From contig CALYTX010000043.1 of the NCBI GenBank assembly GCA_945487985.1, forward strand, positions 1 to 8,668: a stretch of DNA of 8,668 bases, written 5' to 3'. A program made the translations under genes and the position numbers. This stretch comes from an uncultured Verrucomicrobiota bacterium (GTDB taxonomy: Bacteria; Verrucomicrobiota; Kiritimatiellia; RFP12; UBA1067). This document shows positions 1-6,315 of this stretch, one piece after another. The notes under the pieces are model-generated. The model saw only the letters and a program-made list of their open reading frames with translations, did not search any database and had not been told where the DNA came from. Position 1 is the first letter of the stretch, and each line of letters opens with the position of its first letter.

Positions 1-117
1 AAAATAAATTTTCATAGGGTTTTATTGGGCTTTTTTGAAAACTGGGATAAATTACACCAGAAAAAGTGGGATAAGGGTGGACTGCATAGGCGAGTAGATT
101 TTGCTATAATTACGATT
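1..117 (+). promoter_or_regulatory. AT-rich upstream region of luxS
   Basis: This stretch is clearly more AT-rich than the GC-rich genes that follow, and I see no coding sequence in it. An open frame does run from a TTG at 25 into luxS, but its translation before residue METIPSF has no LuxS similarity, so I read it as untranslated. The octamer TGGGATAA occurs twice in direct orientation at 43-50 and 67-74, 24 bp apart. It lies upstream of the -10 box and could be a regulator site, but with only two copies this is weak. No riboswitch fold is apparent, and the predicted transcription start leaves almost no leader for one. Confidence 0.5.
98..110 (+). promoter_or_regulatory. Extended -10 promoter of the luxS operon
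   Basis: The string ATTTTGCTATAAT holds a perfect TATAAT at 105-110 preceded by TG plus one base, which is the extended -10 configuration. The -35 region is weak: CTGCAT at 82-87 has 17 bp spacing but only two or three consensus matches, which is usual for extended -10 promoters. Transcription would start near 116-118, at or next to the luxS ATG at 118, so the mRNA may be leaderless. The promoter before the topoisomerase gene (7762-7774) is nearly the same string. If it is the only promoter, it drives all four genes through 6315. Confidence 0.65.
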
Positions 118-633
118 ATGGAAACCATTCCCAGCTTTCAGGTAGACCATACGTTGATTGTTCCCGGCATTTACGTTTCGCGCATCGATGCCGTCGGGGG
201 GGATTTTGCCACCACCTTCGACGTGCGCATGAAGCGCCCCAACGTCGAGCGCGCGATTTCCCCGGCGGCCATGCACACCATCGAGCATGTCGTGGCCACG
301 TTTTTGCGCAACGATCCAGTTTGGAAGGACCGTATCGTTTATTGGGGGCCGATGGGATGCCTTACCGGCAGCTACCTTATCGTGAAAGGTCGCCCGAGGC
401 CGCAGGAGATTTGTCCTTTGCTTATCGCCGCTTTCGAGCGCCTGCGCGATTGGGACGAGGAAATTCCCGGGGCGACGGCGGTGAACTGCGGCAATTACAC
501 GCTTCACGATCTAACGGGGGCGAAAGCGGAGGCGGCGCTTTTTGTGCAAATATTGCAGGCGCAGCCATCGTTCGAGTATCCCCTTGCGCCGCGGGCAAAG
601 ACTGGTCGCGGGGAAGTGTTTCACGATTCGTAG
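118..633 (+). CDS. luxS: LuxS, S-ribosylhomocysteine lyase (autoinducer-2 synthase)
   Basis: LuxS cleaves S-ribosylhomocysteine to homocysteine and DPD, the precursor of autoinducer-2, in the activated methyl cycle; it is a cytoplasmic homodimeric metalloenzyme. The 171-residue product has the usual family length. It opens with METIPSFQVDH. It carries the metal-binding HTIEH motif (His53, His57, with general acid/base Glu56), the catalytic Cys81 in PMGCLTGSY, and the third metal ligand Cys124 in NCGNY. All key residues are intact, so it should be active. The ATG at 118 was chosen because similarity begins there. No Shine-Dalgarno precedes it, and a TATAAT ends only 7 nt upstream, which suggests a leaderless message. 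From memory, the sequence is closer to the LuxS of gut Bacteroides and clostridia than to proteobacterial forms. It heads an apparent operon with two synthase-like genes, the next starting 33 bp downstream. Confidence 0.97.
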   Translation: METIPSFQVDHTLIVPGIYVSRIDAVGGDFATTFDVRMKRPNVERAISPAAMHTIEHVVATFLRNDPVWKDRIVYWGPMGCLTGSYLIVKGRPRPQEICPLLIAAFERLRDWDEEIPGATAVNCGNYTLHDLTGAKAEAALFVQILQAQPSFEYPLAPRAKTGRGEVFHDS

Positions 634-666
634 GCCGGGGCCGGAAGCGCCGCGGGCAGCAGGAAA

Positions 667-2073
667 ATGGATACGCCAATCGCCATCGTCGGAATGAGTT
701 GCCGTTTCGCCGGTTGCGGCTCGCCCGCAGCGTTGTGGAATGCGGTCATGGCCAAGCGCAGCATGCTCACCGTTCCTGGTCCCGACGCGGAACTGCCCGT
801 CGGCCAGCGCAGCGTGTTCGGCGGCGCCTATCCGGTGCGGATCGGCCAGATTGACAAGCTTTATTCTTGTGTGCCGTCGATGCAGCATTTCCCGCGTCAG
901 GTCAACGCCGGCGAGAATCAAGATCTTTATTTCGCCACCCAGCTCGCCTTCGACGCGCTTGGCGACGCCGCGATGCATCCGGCCCGTGCCAAGCAGCAGT
1001 GGCGAGGCTCGGTGCGTTTTGGCTATGCGCCGCCGTTTAACGCTTCGACGGTGAACTGGCTGCAGCACACGGCGTTTCTCGACCAGACGATGGAAATTCT
1101 GCGCCGGTTCATGCCCAAGGCGCCGGAATCGAAACTCGAAGAGGTTCGCCTCAAGCTCGCCGAGTCGCTGCCGGCTCCCAACGCTTCGTCGTTTCTGCTC
1201 GGCTCGGGGTTTCGCTTCGTTTCGTGGATTGCCCGCGAATGCCGTTTCGCCGGCGCGGCGACGATTATGGATGCGGGCAACCTTTCTGGCGGGGCGGCGA
1301 TTCTGGACGCGGTGGAGGATCTTCGCTGCGGCAATGCCGATGTTGCGCTCGCCGGCGCGCTCACGCCGCCTTTGAGCCGAGCTTATCTTGAGGGACTTGC
1401 AGGTGAAGTTCAGTTCTCGACCCGCCCAGAGCTGCGTCCGTTTGAAGAAAACCCCTGCGGCACGATTCCCGGCGAAGGCGGGGCGTTTTTCGTGCTCAAG
1501 CGTCGCGAGGACGCCCTGCGCGACCATGATCGCATCTATGCGCTGATTCGATCGGTGGCCATCGGCCACAGTCCGGATGACGATCCGTCGGCCATGTTTG
1601 CCACGGCCACCGAAGATGCGGGAATCCCCGTTAGGACGATTGGTCTCGTCGAGGCCGATGGCTCCGGCATTATGCAGATGGAGCGGCGGGAAATCGATAT
1701 CATCCGCCGGCTTTGGGGCGAACATCGTCCGGGCGGACCTCTCGTCGGCGTAGGTTCGGTCAAAGGCAATATCGGCCATACGCTCAAGGCGGCAATTTCG
1801 GCGGGCGTGGTCAAGACCGCGCTCGCGCTGTGGCACCGAGTGTTGCCGCCGCAGCTGTCGCCGGTCAAGCCGAGCGAAGATATCACCGGGCCGGAATCGA
1901 GCGCGTATTTGCTTTCCGAGGCGCGGCCGTGGATTGCCGGCGACAGCGCCAATCCGCGCCGCGCGGCGGTGATGGGCTTCAATTTCGATCCGTGCAATCC
2001 GGAGGTGGATGCCAGTCGCGGCGGGCGCAGCGCAGTGATTGTACTGGAGGAAGAGCCGGAGGAACGTCGATGA
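667..2073 (+). CDS. Ketosynthase-like protein of PUFA-synthase type, active-site Cys replaced (CLF-like)
   Basis: This is a 468-residue thiolase-fold protein of the beta-ketoacyl synthase family. Its N terminus (MDTPIAIVGMSCRFAG) is canonical. The GEGGAFFVLKRREDAL motif (from about residue 275), DRIYALIRS, the VKGNIGHT motif (Lys366, His371) and a SAYLLSEARPW segment place it with PUFA-synthase (Pfa-type) ketosynthases. It also keeps the family insertion between residues 130 and 185. The catalytic residues are not normal: DTAC/DAAC is replaced by DAGN, putting Asn205 in place of the nucleophilic Cys, and EAHGTGT is replaced by EADGSGI, putting Asp331 in place of the first active-site His. The C-terminal NAH-type motif is also altered. 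Condensing activity is therefore unlikely, and a chain-length-factor-like or scaffolding role is the best inference. The start is fixed by homology; AGGA at 661-664 lies only 2 nt before the ATG. The stop overlaps the next start as ATGA, so the two genes are probably translationally coupled. Confidence 0.88.
   Translation: MDTPIAIVGMSCRFAGCGSPAALWNAVMAKRSMLTVPGPDAELPVGQRSVFGGAYPVRIGQIDKLYSCVPSMQHFPRQVNAGENQDLYFATQLAFDALGDAAMHPARAKQQWRGSVRFGYAPPFNASTVNWLQHTAFLDQTMEILRRFMPKAPESKLEEVRLKLAESLPAPNASSFLLGSGFRFVSWIARECRFAGAATIMDAGNLSGGAAILDAVEDLRCGNADVALAGALTPPLSRAYLEGLAGEVQFSTRPELRPFEENPCGTIPGEGGAFFVLKRREDALRDHDRIYALIRSVAIGHSPDDDPSAMFATATEDAGIPVRTIGLVEADGSGIMQMERREIDIIRRLWGEHRPGGPLVGVGSVKGNIGHTLKAAISAGVVKTALALWHRVLPPQLSPVKPSEDITGPESSAYLLSEARPWIAGDSANPRRAAVMGFNFDPCNPEVDASRGGRSAVIVLEEEPEERR
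2058..2072 (+). promoter_or_regulatory. Strong RBS and ATGA coupling site between KS-like and AT-DH-PPT genes
   Basis: GGAGGA at 2058-2063 lies six bases before the ATG at 2070, and that ATG overlaps the TGA stop of the preceding gene at 2071-2073. This decides the start of the large downstream protein: the frame stays open upstream to 1713, but that part lies inside the KS-like gene. The arrangement suggests translational coupling and matched output of the two proteins. Confidence 0.85.
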
Positions 2074-5000
2074 AGGAAGACTTCGGGGAGATTTCCGGCA
2101 GCGAGTTGGTGGTCGTCGCGGCGGCGGACGAAGAGTCGCTTAAGCGGGCGATCGACAGGTTGATCGGTTTTCTCAACCGCGTGCGTTCGGTCTCGCTCGC
2201 CGATATCGCCTATACGTGTTCGCTCGCAAAGGGTCCTGCGCGGCTGGCGGTCATCGCTTCGTCCGTCCGCGAACTGCTCGAGCGCCTTTCCAGCGCGCGC
2301 AGCCGTCTGGAGTCTCCCACGACGGTCAAGATCCGCGATAAGGGCGGCGTCTACTATTTCCGCGACCGCCTGCTTGGCGAGGGCGGGGGAAAGCTTGCGT
2401 TTGTCTATCCCGGCGTGTTTTCGTTCTATCCCGACATGCTGCGCGAGCTGGCGCTGTTCCACCCCGAATGCCGAGCGCCTTTTGACGAGCTGGAAGAGGC
2501 CATGGCCGGCGAGCGCGATTTTACGCCGTCGAATTTCATTTTCCCGCCTGCGCAATATTACCGCCGCGACGCCGATATTTTCAGTTCCGGTGCTTACGCC
2601 CAGGCGCTCGTTTCCGTCTTCGCCGCGAGTTGTTCGCTCACGCGGCTGATGTCGCTTTCGGGGTTGTCGCCCGACGGGGTTGTGGGTTTCGCCGGGGGCG
2701 ACCTTGCTGCGGTGATGCGCTCGGGCGCGGCCGGGGCGGACAATTCGCGTCCGGAGCGCATTAAGATTTACCGAGGAATCTACAGCGTCGTCGACAAGGC
2801 GGTTGAGCACGAAGGATTGGCGTCCGTTTCTATGGTCACGGTTGTTTTTCGACGCGAGGGCGATGCGGAGACGGCGGCGCGGAATTTTCCCGAAAACAAG
2901 GTTAAGCTCGCCATCGATTTTTCCCCCCGCAGCAAAACCTTCGCCGTCGCGCCGGATTTTGAGGAAGAGATGGTCCGCGCGTTTGCGGCCGTCGGCGGTC
3001 GGGTGGTGAAGAAGCTTGCCTCGAACCGGCCCTTCAACACGCCCTGGTGCGCCAAGATCGTGCCGGCCTTGAAGAAATTCGCCAGTTCCTGGATTCGCTC
3101 CGCGCCCGAGTGCGAAATCTATTCCTGCGGTACGGCCGCCAAGCTGCCCCCCAAGCCGCGCGCCGTCCGCGACGAGACGGCCGAGCGTTGGAGTCAGCCG
3201 GTGCGGCTTACAGAGACGATTCGCAGGATGCACGACGACGGCTACCGCGTGTTTATCGAGGTGGGACCGCGCGGACAGGTGACGAGCGCGATCGAGGATA
3301 TTCTCGCCGGCAGGGAATTCGCCGCGTTTGCGGTCGATTCAATCCATCGCCGCGGCATTCTACAGCTTCAGCATACCTTTGCCCAGCTCGCCGCCCTTGG
3401 AGCCGATCTGCAACTCTCGCCTTTTTCTGCGCGTCGGGGCGGACGCAAACTCGAGTTCGATTCGCCTTTCGCGATGATTTCAATGGAAGTCGCCGCCGAG
3501 CGGGTTATGCCGCTTTCGCGCATGTTCCCGAAATTGACGCTTTTGGGCGACGAGAAGAAACTCATCGGCGCCGAATTCCTCGCCGAGCCCAAGGGTCGCG
3601 GCGCGAAGGCCCAGCAGCGTGCCGCCGCGCTGGCCGAGCAGGCCCGCAAGCAGCGCCAGTTCGATTTCGGCGCGGTCTATCCGCTGGTCTCCGACGCGGC
3701 GGAACTGTCGGCGAGTCCCGGGGTTTCGTGCGAATACGCCAAGGAGTTTTATCACAACGAACTGCCGTTTCTGCTTGATTTCGCATATGGCAACAGCCAG
3801 CTTAGCTATACCGATCCGAATCTGCGGGGGCTCGTTCTGCTGACGATTCCCGTTGGCGTGGAGATAATGGCCGAAACCGCCCGCCGCGTGATGCCCAGCC
3901 GCGTGGTCGTGGCGATTGAAGATTTCTCCTGCCGGCGGATGGCGCAGTTCGTGAAGGGCAAGATGGCGCTTTTTATTCGCGCCGAGCGCGTGGCCTGGTC
4001 CGATTTGCAATACGCGGCGGTCAAGGTGCAAATCCGCGACGATTCTCCGAACTCAGCCTATACCTGGCCGATTATGGAGGCGACCGTCATTCTCGCTGCG
4101 GAGCCGCCAGGGGCGCAGAGCGCCAGGGTCGATCCGCTCTCCAAGCCGCGCGCCGTGCATTGGTCGGGGCGCGAGATTTACCCGTCCAAGCTCGGCTTCG
4201 GCAAGCGCTTGCGCGGCATAGTCTTTGCCGAATCGTGGGGCGAGAACGGGCTCGATTATGAAGTGGCGGTTCCCGACCCTGCGGACAGTCTGAGCTTTAC
4301 GCGCTTCCCGCTGTGGGAGGTCGATCCGCTGTTGCTCCAGACGGTAGTCAGCGGGTTTTTGCTTTGGCGCAGCCACGACCGTTTCCCCGGCGCGTTCTCC
4401 TATCCCTTCCGTTTCCGGCGCCTGGAGCTGAAAGGCGCCTTGCCTGGCGCCGGCTCGAGACTCAACTGCTATTTGCGCCTTTCCGGGGTCACGCCCAAGT
4501 CGCACATCTGCGACATCACCGTCACGGCCGGCAACGGCAACGCGGTCATGGAAATCTCCGGCTGGGAGGAGATTACTTCGCGCATTCCCAAGGAGTATTG
4601 CCAACTTGTGCTGCAGCCGGCATCGAGTTTCATCACGGAGACGATTCCGCCCGAGGCGCTCGGCGTTTCCGCAACGGATGTGGCCTCGGCCTTTATAACC
4701 GATGTTCCCTACCCGATGTTCGAGCGCGACGAAGAGTTTTGGCTCAAAATTCTCAGCCATGTCGTGCTCAATGCCCGCGAACGGCGCGATTTCGGTTCGC
4801 TCGGCGGTTCCACTCCGCGCCGCACCGAATGGCTCTTCGGCCGCATCGTCGCCAAGGAAGCGGTGCGCCGGTTTCTGCGCGATTGCTATCAGGCGCGCTG
4901 GAGCTACGCCGATGTGGATGTGTGGAAGAACGACAAGGGCAAGCCGATCGCCATTGGCGCGTGGAAGGACAACATAACCTCCGAAATCGACGTGGGCATC

Positions 5001-5429
5001 GCGCACACCGCGCAATTCGTGGTGGCGGTCGTGGCCGCCAACATGCGCGTGGGAATCGACGTGGAATCGGTCGCGCGCGATCTTTCGGAGGAATTCACGC
5101 GGGGCGTGTTTGATGCCGACGAACTCGATTTCGCCGCGCAGGCACCCAACGCCGCACAGGCGGTTATCCGTTTCTGGTGCGCCAAGGAGGCGGTGTCCAA
5201 AGCACTGGGAACGGGCATCCGCTGGTCGCCGAAGGAAATGAAAATTTCCGGCTACGAGTTCGACAGCGGAAGCATCCGCGTGCGTCTCACGGGCGAATGG
5301 GCGGCCAATTTTAAGAAATTCATCGGGCGCGACATCACCGTGCGTTCGCGCATAATCCGCGATCATGCATTCGCCTCCTGCTTCATACCGGTTTCCATGT
5401 TCGTCAAGGAGAGCGAAGAAAATGAGTGA
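2070..5429 (+). CDS. AT-like / dehydratase-like / 4'-phosphopantetheinyl transferase fusion protein
   Basis: This 1119-residue multidomain protein continues the KS-like protein. Residues 1-105 look like the post-KS linker of a type I synthase (VSLADIAYTCSLAKGPARLAV). Residues 106-425 form an acyltransferase fold, ending in a VFIEVGPRGQVTSAI motif. The GxSxG nucleophile elbow reads GFAGG (Ala208 for Ser), and the partner His in the FHSP-type motif is Asn323 (PFNTP). Residues 430-560 are a linker with an Ala/Gln/Arg-rich, probably helical part at 508-532. Residues 570-840 resemble a double-hotdog polyketide dehydratase; the expected DH at HxxxG reads DPNLRG (Pro583 for His), and no clear catalytic Asp is seen near VDPLLLQ (751-757). 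Residues 880-1105 are a Sfp-type phosphopantetheinyl transferase with GKP (957-959), His979, GIDVE (Asp997, Glu999) and FWCAKEAVSKA (Glu1040, Lys1044), all intact. It would move phosphopantetheine from CoA to a carrier protein, but no DSL-type carrier domain is visible here. Likely role: a mostly non-catalytic synthase subunit carrying an active PPTase. Confidence 0.88.
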   Translation: MKEDFGEISGSELVVVAAADEESLKRAIDRLIGFLNRVRSVSLADIAYTCSLAKGPARLAVIASSVRELLERLSSARSRLESPTTVKIRDKGGVYYFRDRLLGEGGGKLAFVYPGVFSFYPDMLRELALFHPECRAPFDELEEAMAGERDFTPSNFIFPPAQYYRRDADIFSSGAYAQALVSVFAASCSLTRLMSLSGLSPDGVVGFAGGDLAAVMRSGAAGADNSRPERIKIYRGIYSVVDKAVEHEGLASVSMVTVVFRREGDAETAARNFPENKVKLAIDFSPRSKTFAVAPDFEEEMVRAFAAVGGRVVKKLASNRPFNTPWCAKIVPALKKFASSWIRSAPECEIYSCGTAAKLPPKPRAVRDETAERWSQPVRLTETIRRMHDDGYRVFIEVGPRGQVTSAIEDILAGREFAAFAVDSIHRRGILQLQHTFAQLAALGADLQLSPFSARRGGRKLEFDSPFAMISMEVAAERVMPLSRMFPKLTLLGDEKKLIGAEFLAEPKGRGAKAQQRAAALAEQARKQRQFDFGAVYPLVSDAAELSASPGVSCEYAKEFYHNELPFLLDFAYGNSQLSYTDPNLRGLVLLTIPVGVEIMAETARRVMPSRVVVAIEDFSCRRMAQFVKGKMALFIRAERVAWSDLQYAAVKVQIRDDSPNSAYTWPIMEATVILAAEPPGAQSARVDPLSKPRAVHWSGREIYPSKLGFGKRLRGIVFAESWGENGLDYEVAVPDPADSLSFTRFPLWEVDPLLLQTVVSGFLLWRSHDRFPGAFSYPFRFRRLELKGALPGAGSRLNCYLRLSGVTPKSHICDITVTAGNGNAVMEISGWEEITSRIPKEYCQLVLQPASSFITETIPPEALGVSATDVASAFITDVPYPMFERDEEFWLKILSHVVLNARERRDFGSLGGSTPRRTEWLFGRIVAKEAVRRFLRDCYQARWSYADVDVWKNDKGKPIAIGAWKDNITSEIDVGIAHTAQFVVAVVAANMRVGIDVESVARDLSEEFTRGVFDADELDFAAQAPNAAQAVIRFWCAKEAVSKALGTGIRWSPKEMKISGYEFDSGSIRVRLTGEWAANFKKFIGRDITVRSRIIRDHAFASCFIPVSMFVKESEENE
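5406..5424 (+). promoter_or_regulatory. RBS and overlapping start of the radical SAM gene
   Basis: AAGGAG at 5406-5411 is ten bases before the ATG at 5422. The ATG lies inside the end of the PPTase coding region, whose TGA is at 5427-5429, giving an 8 bp overlap. An in-frame ATG at 5365 exists, but the 19 residues it would add (MHSPPASYRF and onward) show no family similarity and have no good ribosome site, so 5422 is preferred. Confidence 0.8.
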
Positions 5430-6315
5430 ACAATTCCCCGAATTCGTCTGTCCCTACGCCAGGCGTCTCGCGGCGCGGTCGCGCCCCTTCGCTCTGCAGG
5501 CCTACGACTCAAAGCGCAAGCTTTCCAGCGGGGAGGCGGCGGACAAGGGTTTTTCGACCGATCCCTTCGGCGAATTGTCGTCCGCCGCCAAATGCCGCGG
5601 AATACGGCAGCGGTTTCCCGATCGCGTGCTGGTGATGACGAGCAATCGCTGTTTTATGAATTGCCGCCACTGCACGCGCCGCGGAATTCTCTCCCGCAGC
5701 GAGGTAGTTGAAAGCGAAGAAGATCTGCGGCGGGCGGTCGACTATGTCAAGGCCCGGCCCCGGGTGCGCGATGTGCTTTTGTCGGGAGGCGACATCCTGA
5801 CGCTGTCTGATGACCAGGTCATGCGTTTCGTCGATGCTTTCGCCGCGCTCGGACAGATCGATATCGTCCGCGTATGCACGCGCGCGCCGTGCGTCAACCC
5901 TCTGAGGATTACCCCCGCGCTCGCCCAGGCGCTCGGCCGCTCAAAGAAAGTGTGGGTGAACACGCAGTTCAATTGTGTCGATGAAGTAACGGACGAGGCG
6001 AAGCGCGCCGCCGCCTTGTTGGTCGAAGCGGGCGTTCCAGTTTCTTGCCAGACGGTTCTTCTGAAGGGCGTCAACGATTCAGCCGCGGCGATGCTGCGAC
6101 TTTTCCGTGCGTTGAGCGCCGCGCGCATCCGTCCGTATTATGTTTTCATGTGCGACCCCGTTGCCGGGATCGACCATTTCCGGGTAAGTCTTGCCAAGGC
6201 CCGCGCAATTGAAGAAAAGTGTGCGCGTTCGATAGGCGGGCTTTCACTGCCGCGCTTCGTGTGCGATTTGCCTGGCGCGAAGCGCAAGCTTCCGCTATCT
6301 GAGGTAGAGCCATAG
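5422..6315 (+). CDS. KamA/EpmB-family radical SAM aminomutase-like protein
   Basis: This is a 297-residue radical SAM protein of the lysine 2,3-aminomutase family, in which a [4Fe-4S] cluster, SAM and PLP move an amino group from the alpha to the beta carbon. The cluster motif is Cys77-x3-Cys81-x2-Cys84 (CFMNCRHC). GFSTDPFGE (43-51) matches the conserved pre-cluster segment, SGGD (121-124) is the SAM-contacting motif, and QTVLLKGVND (210-219) is a family hallmark. Asp245 (CDPVAG) and Asp282 align with the two Asp residues that bind the lysine epsilon-amino group in clostridial KAM. Lys289 (GAKRKLPL) aligns with the PLP lysine. It is shorter than free-lysine KAM (about 416 residues) and even than EpmB (about 340), with a short N terminus and no C-terminal oligomerization region. 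Substrate may be free lysine or a protein-bound lysine, as in EF-P modification; neither epmA nor efp is in the window. Its 8 bp overlap with the synthase gene suggests co-expression, which is odd for an EpmB. Confidence 0.88.
   Translation: MSEQFPEFVCPYARRLAARSRPFALQAYDSKRKLSSGEAADKGFSTDPFGELSSAAKCRGIRQRFPDRVLVMTSNRCFMNCRHCTRRGILSRSEVVESEEDLRRAVDYVKARPRVRDVLLSGGDILTLSDDQVMRFVDAFAALGQIDIVRVCTRAPCVNPLRITPALAQALGRSKKVWVNTQFNCVDEVTDEAKRAAALLVEAGVPVSCQTVLLKGVNDSAAAMLRLFRALSAARIRPYYVFMCDPVAGIDHFRVSLAKARAIEEKCARSIGGLSLPRFVCDLPGAKRKLPLSEVEP
6295..6315. other. Tail-to-tail overlap of convergent genes
   Basis: The radical SAM gene ends with TAG at 6313-6315 on the plus strand, and the secreted-protein gene ends with TAG at 6297-6295 on the minus strand, so 21 bp code on both strands. 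The overlapping codons give Leu-Ser-Glu-Val-Glu-Pro on one side and Leu-Trp-Leu-Tyr-Leu-Arg on the other. There is no room for a separate terminator, and I found no hairpin followed by a T-run on either side. Confidence 0.85.

Noticed and set aside
634..660. GC-rich self-complementary stretch between luxS and the KS-like gene as a terminator
   Set aside because: Short stems and no T-run; it does not look like an intrinsic terminator.
1809..1823. 15-base identity (GGTCAAGACCGCGCT) with the intergenic hairpin at 7693-7707
   Set aside because: The copy at 1809 is in frame coding for ordinary KS sequence (VKTAL) and lacks the second arm; chance is likely in GC-rich DNA.
511..1836. 441-codon minus-strand open frame opposite the KS-like gene
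   Set aside because: Arg/His/Gly-rich translation without recognisable motifs; it mirrors the GC-biased codon positions of the true KS-like gene.
1713..2069. Upstream extension of the AT-DH-PPT frame
   Set aside because: It lies inside the KS-like gene, its translation is low-complexity, and a strong ribosome site marks the ATG at 2070.
1536..3233. 565-codon minus-strand open frame
   Set aside because: Same kind of antisense shadow, spanning two real genes on the plus strand; no domain recognised.
4053..5366. 437-codon minus-strand open frame
   Set aside because: Antisense shadow of the dehydratase-like and PPTase domains, composition typical of a shadow.
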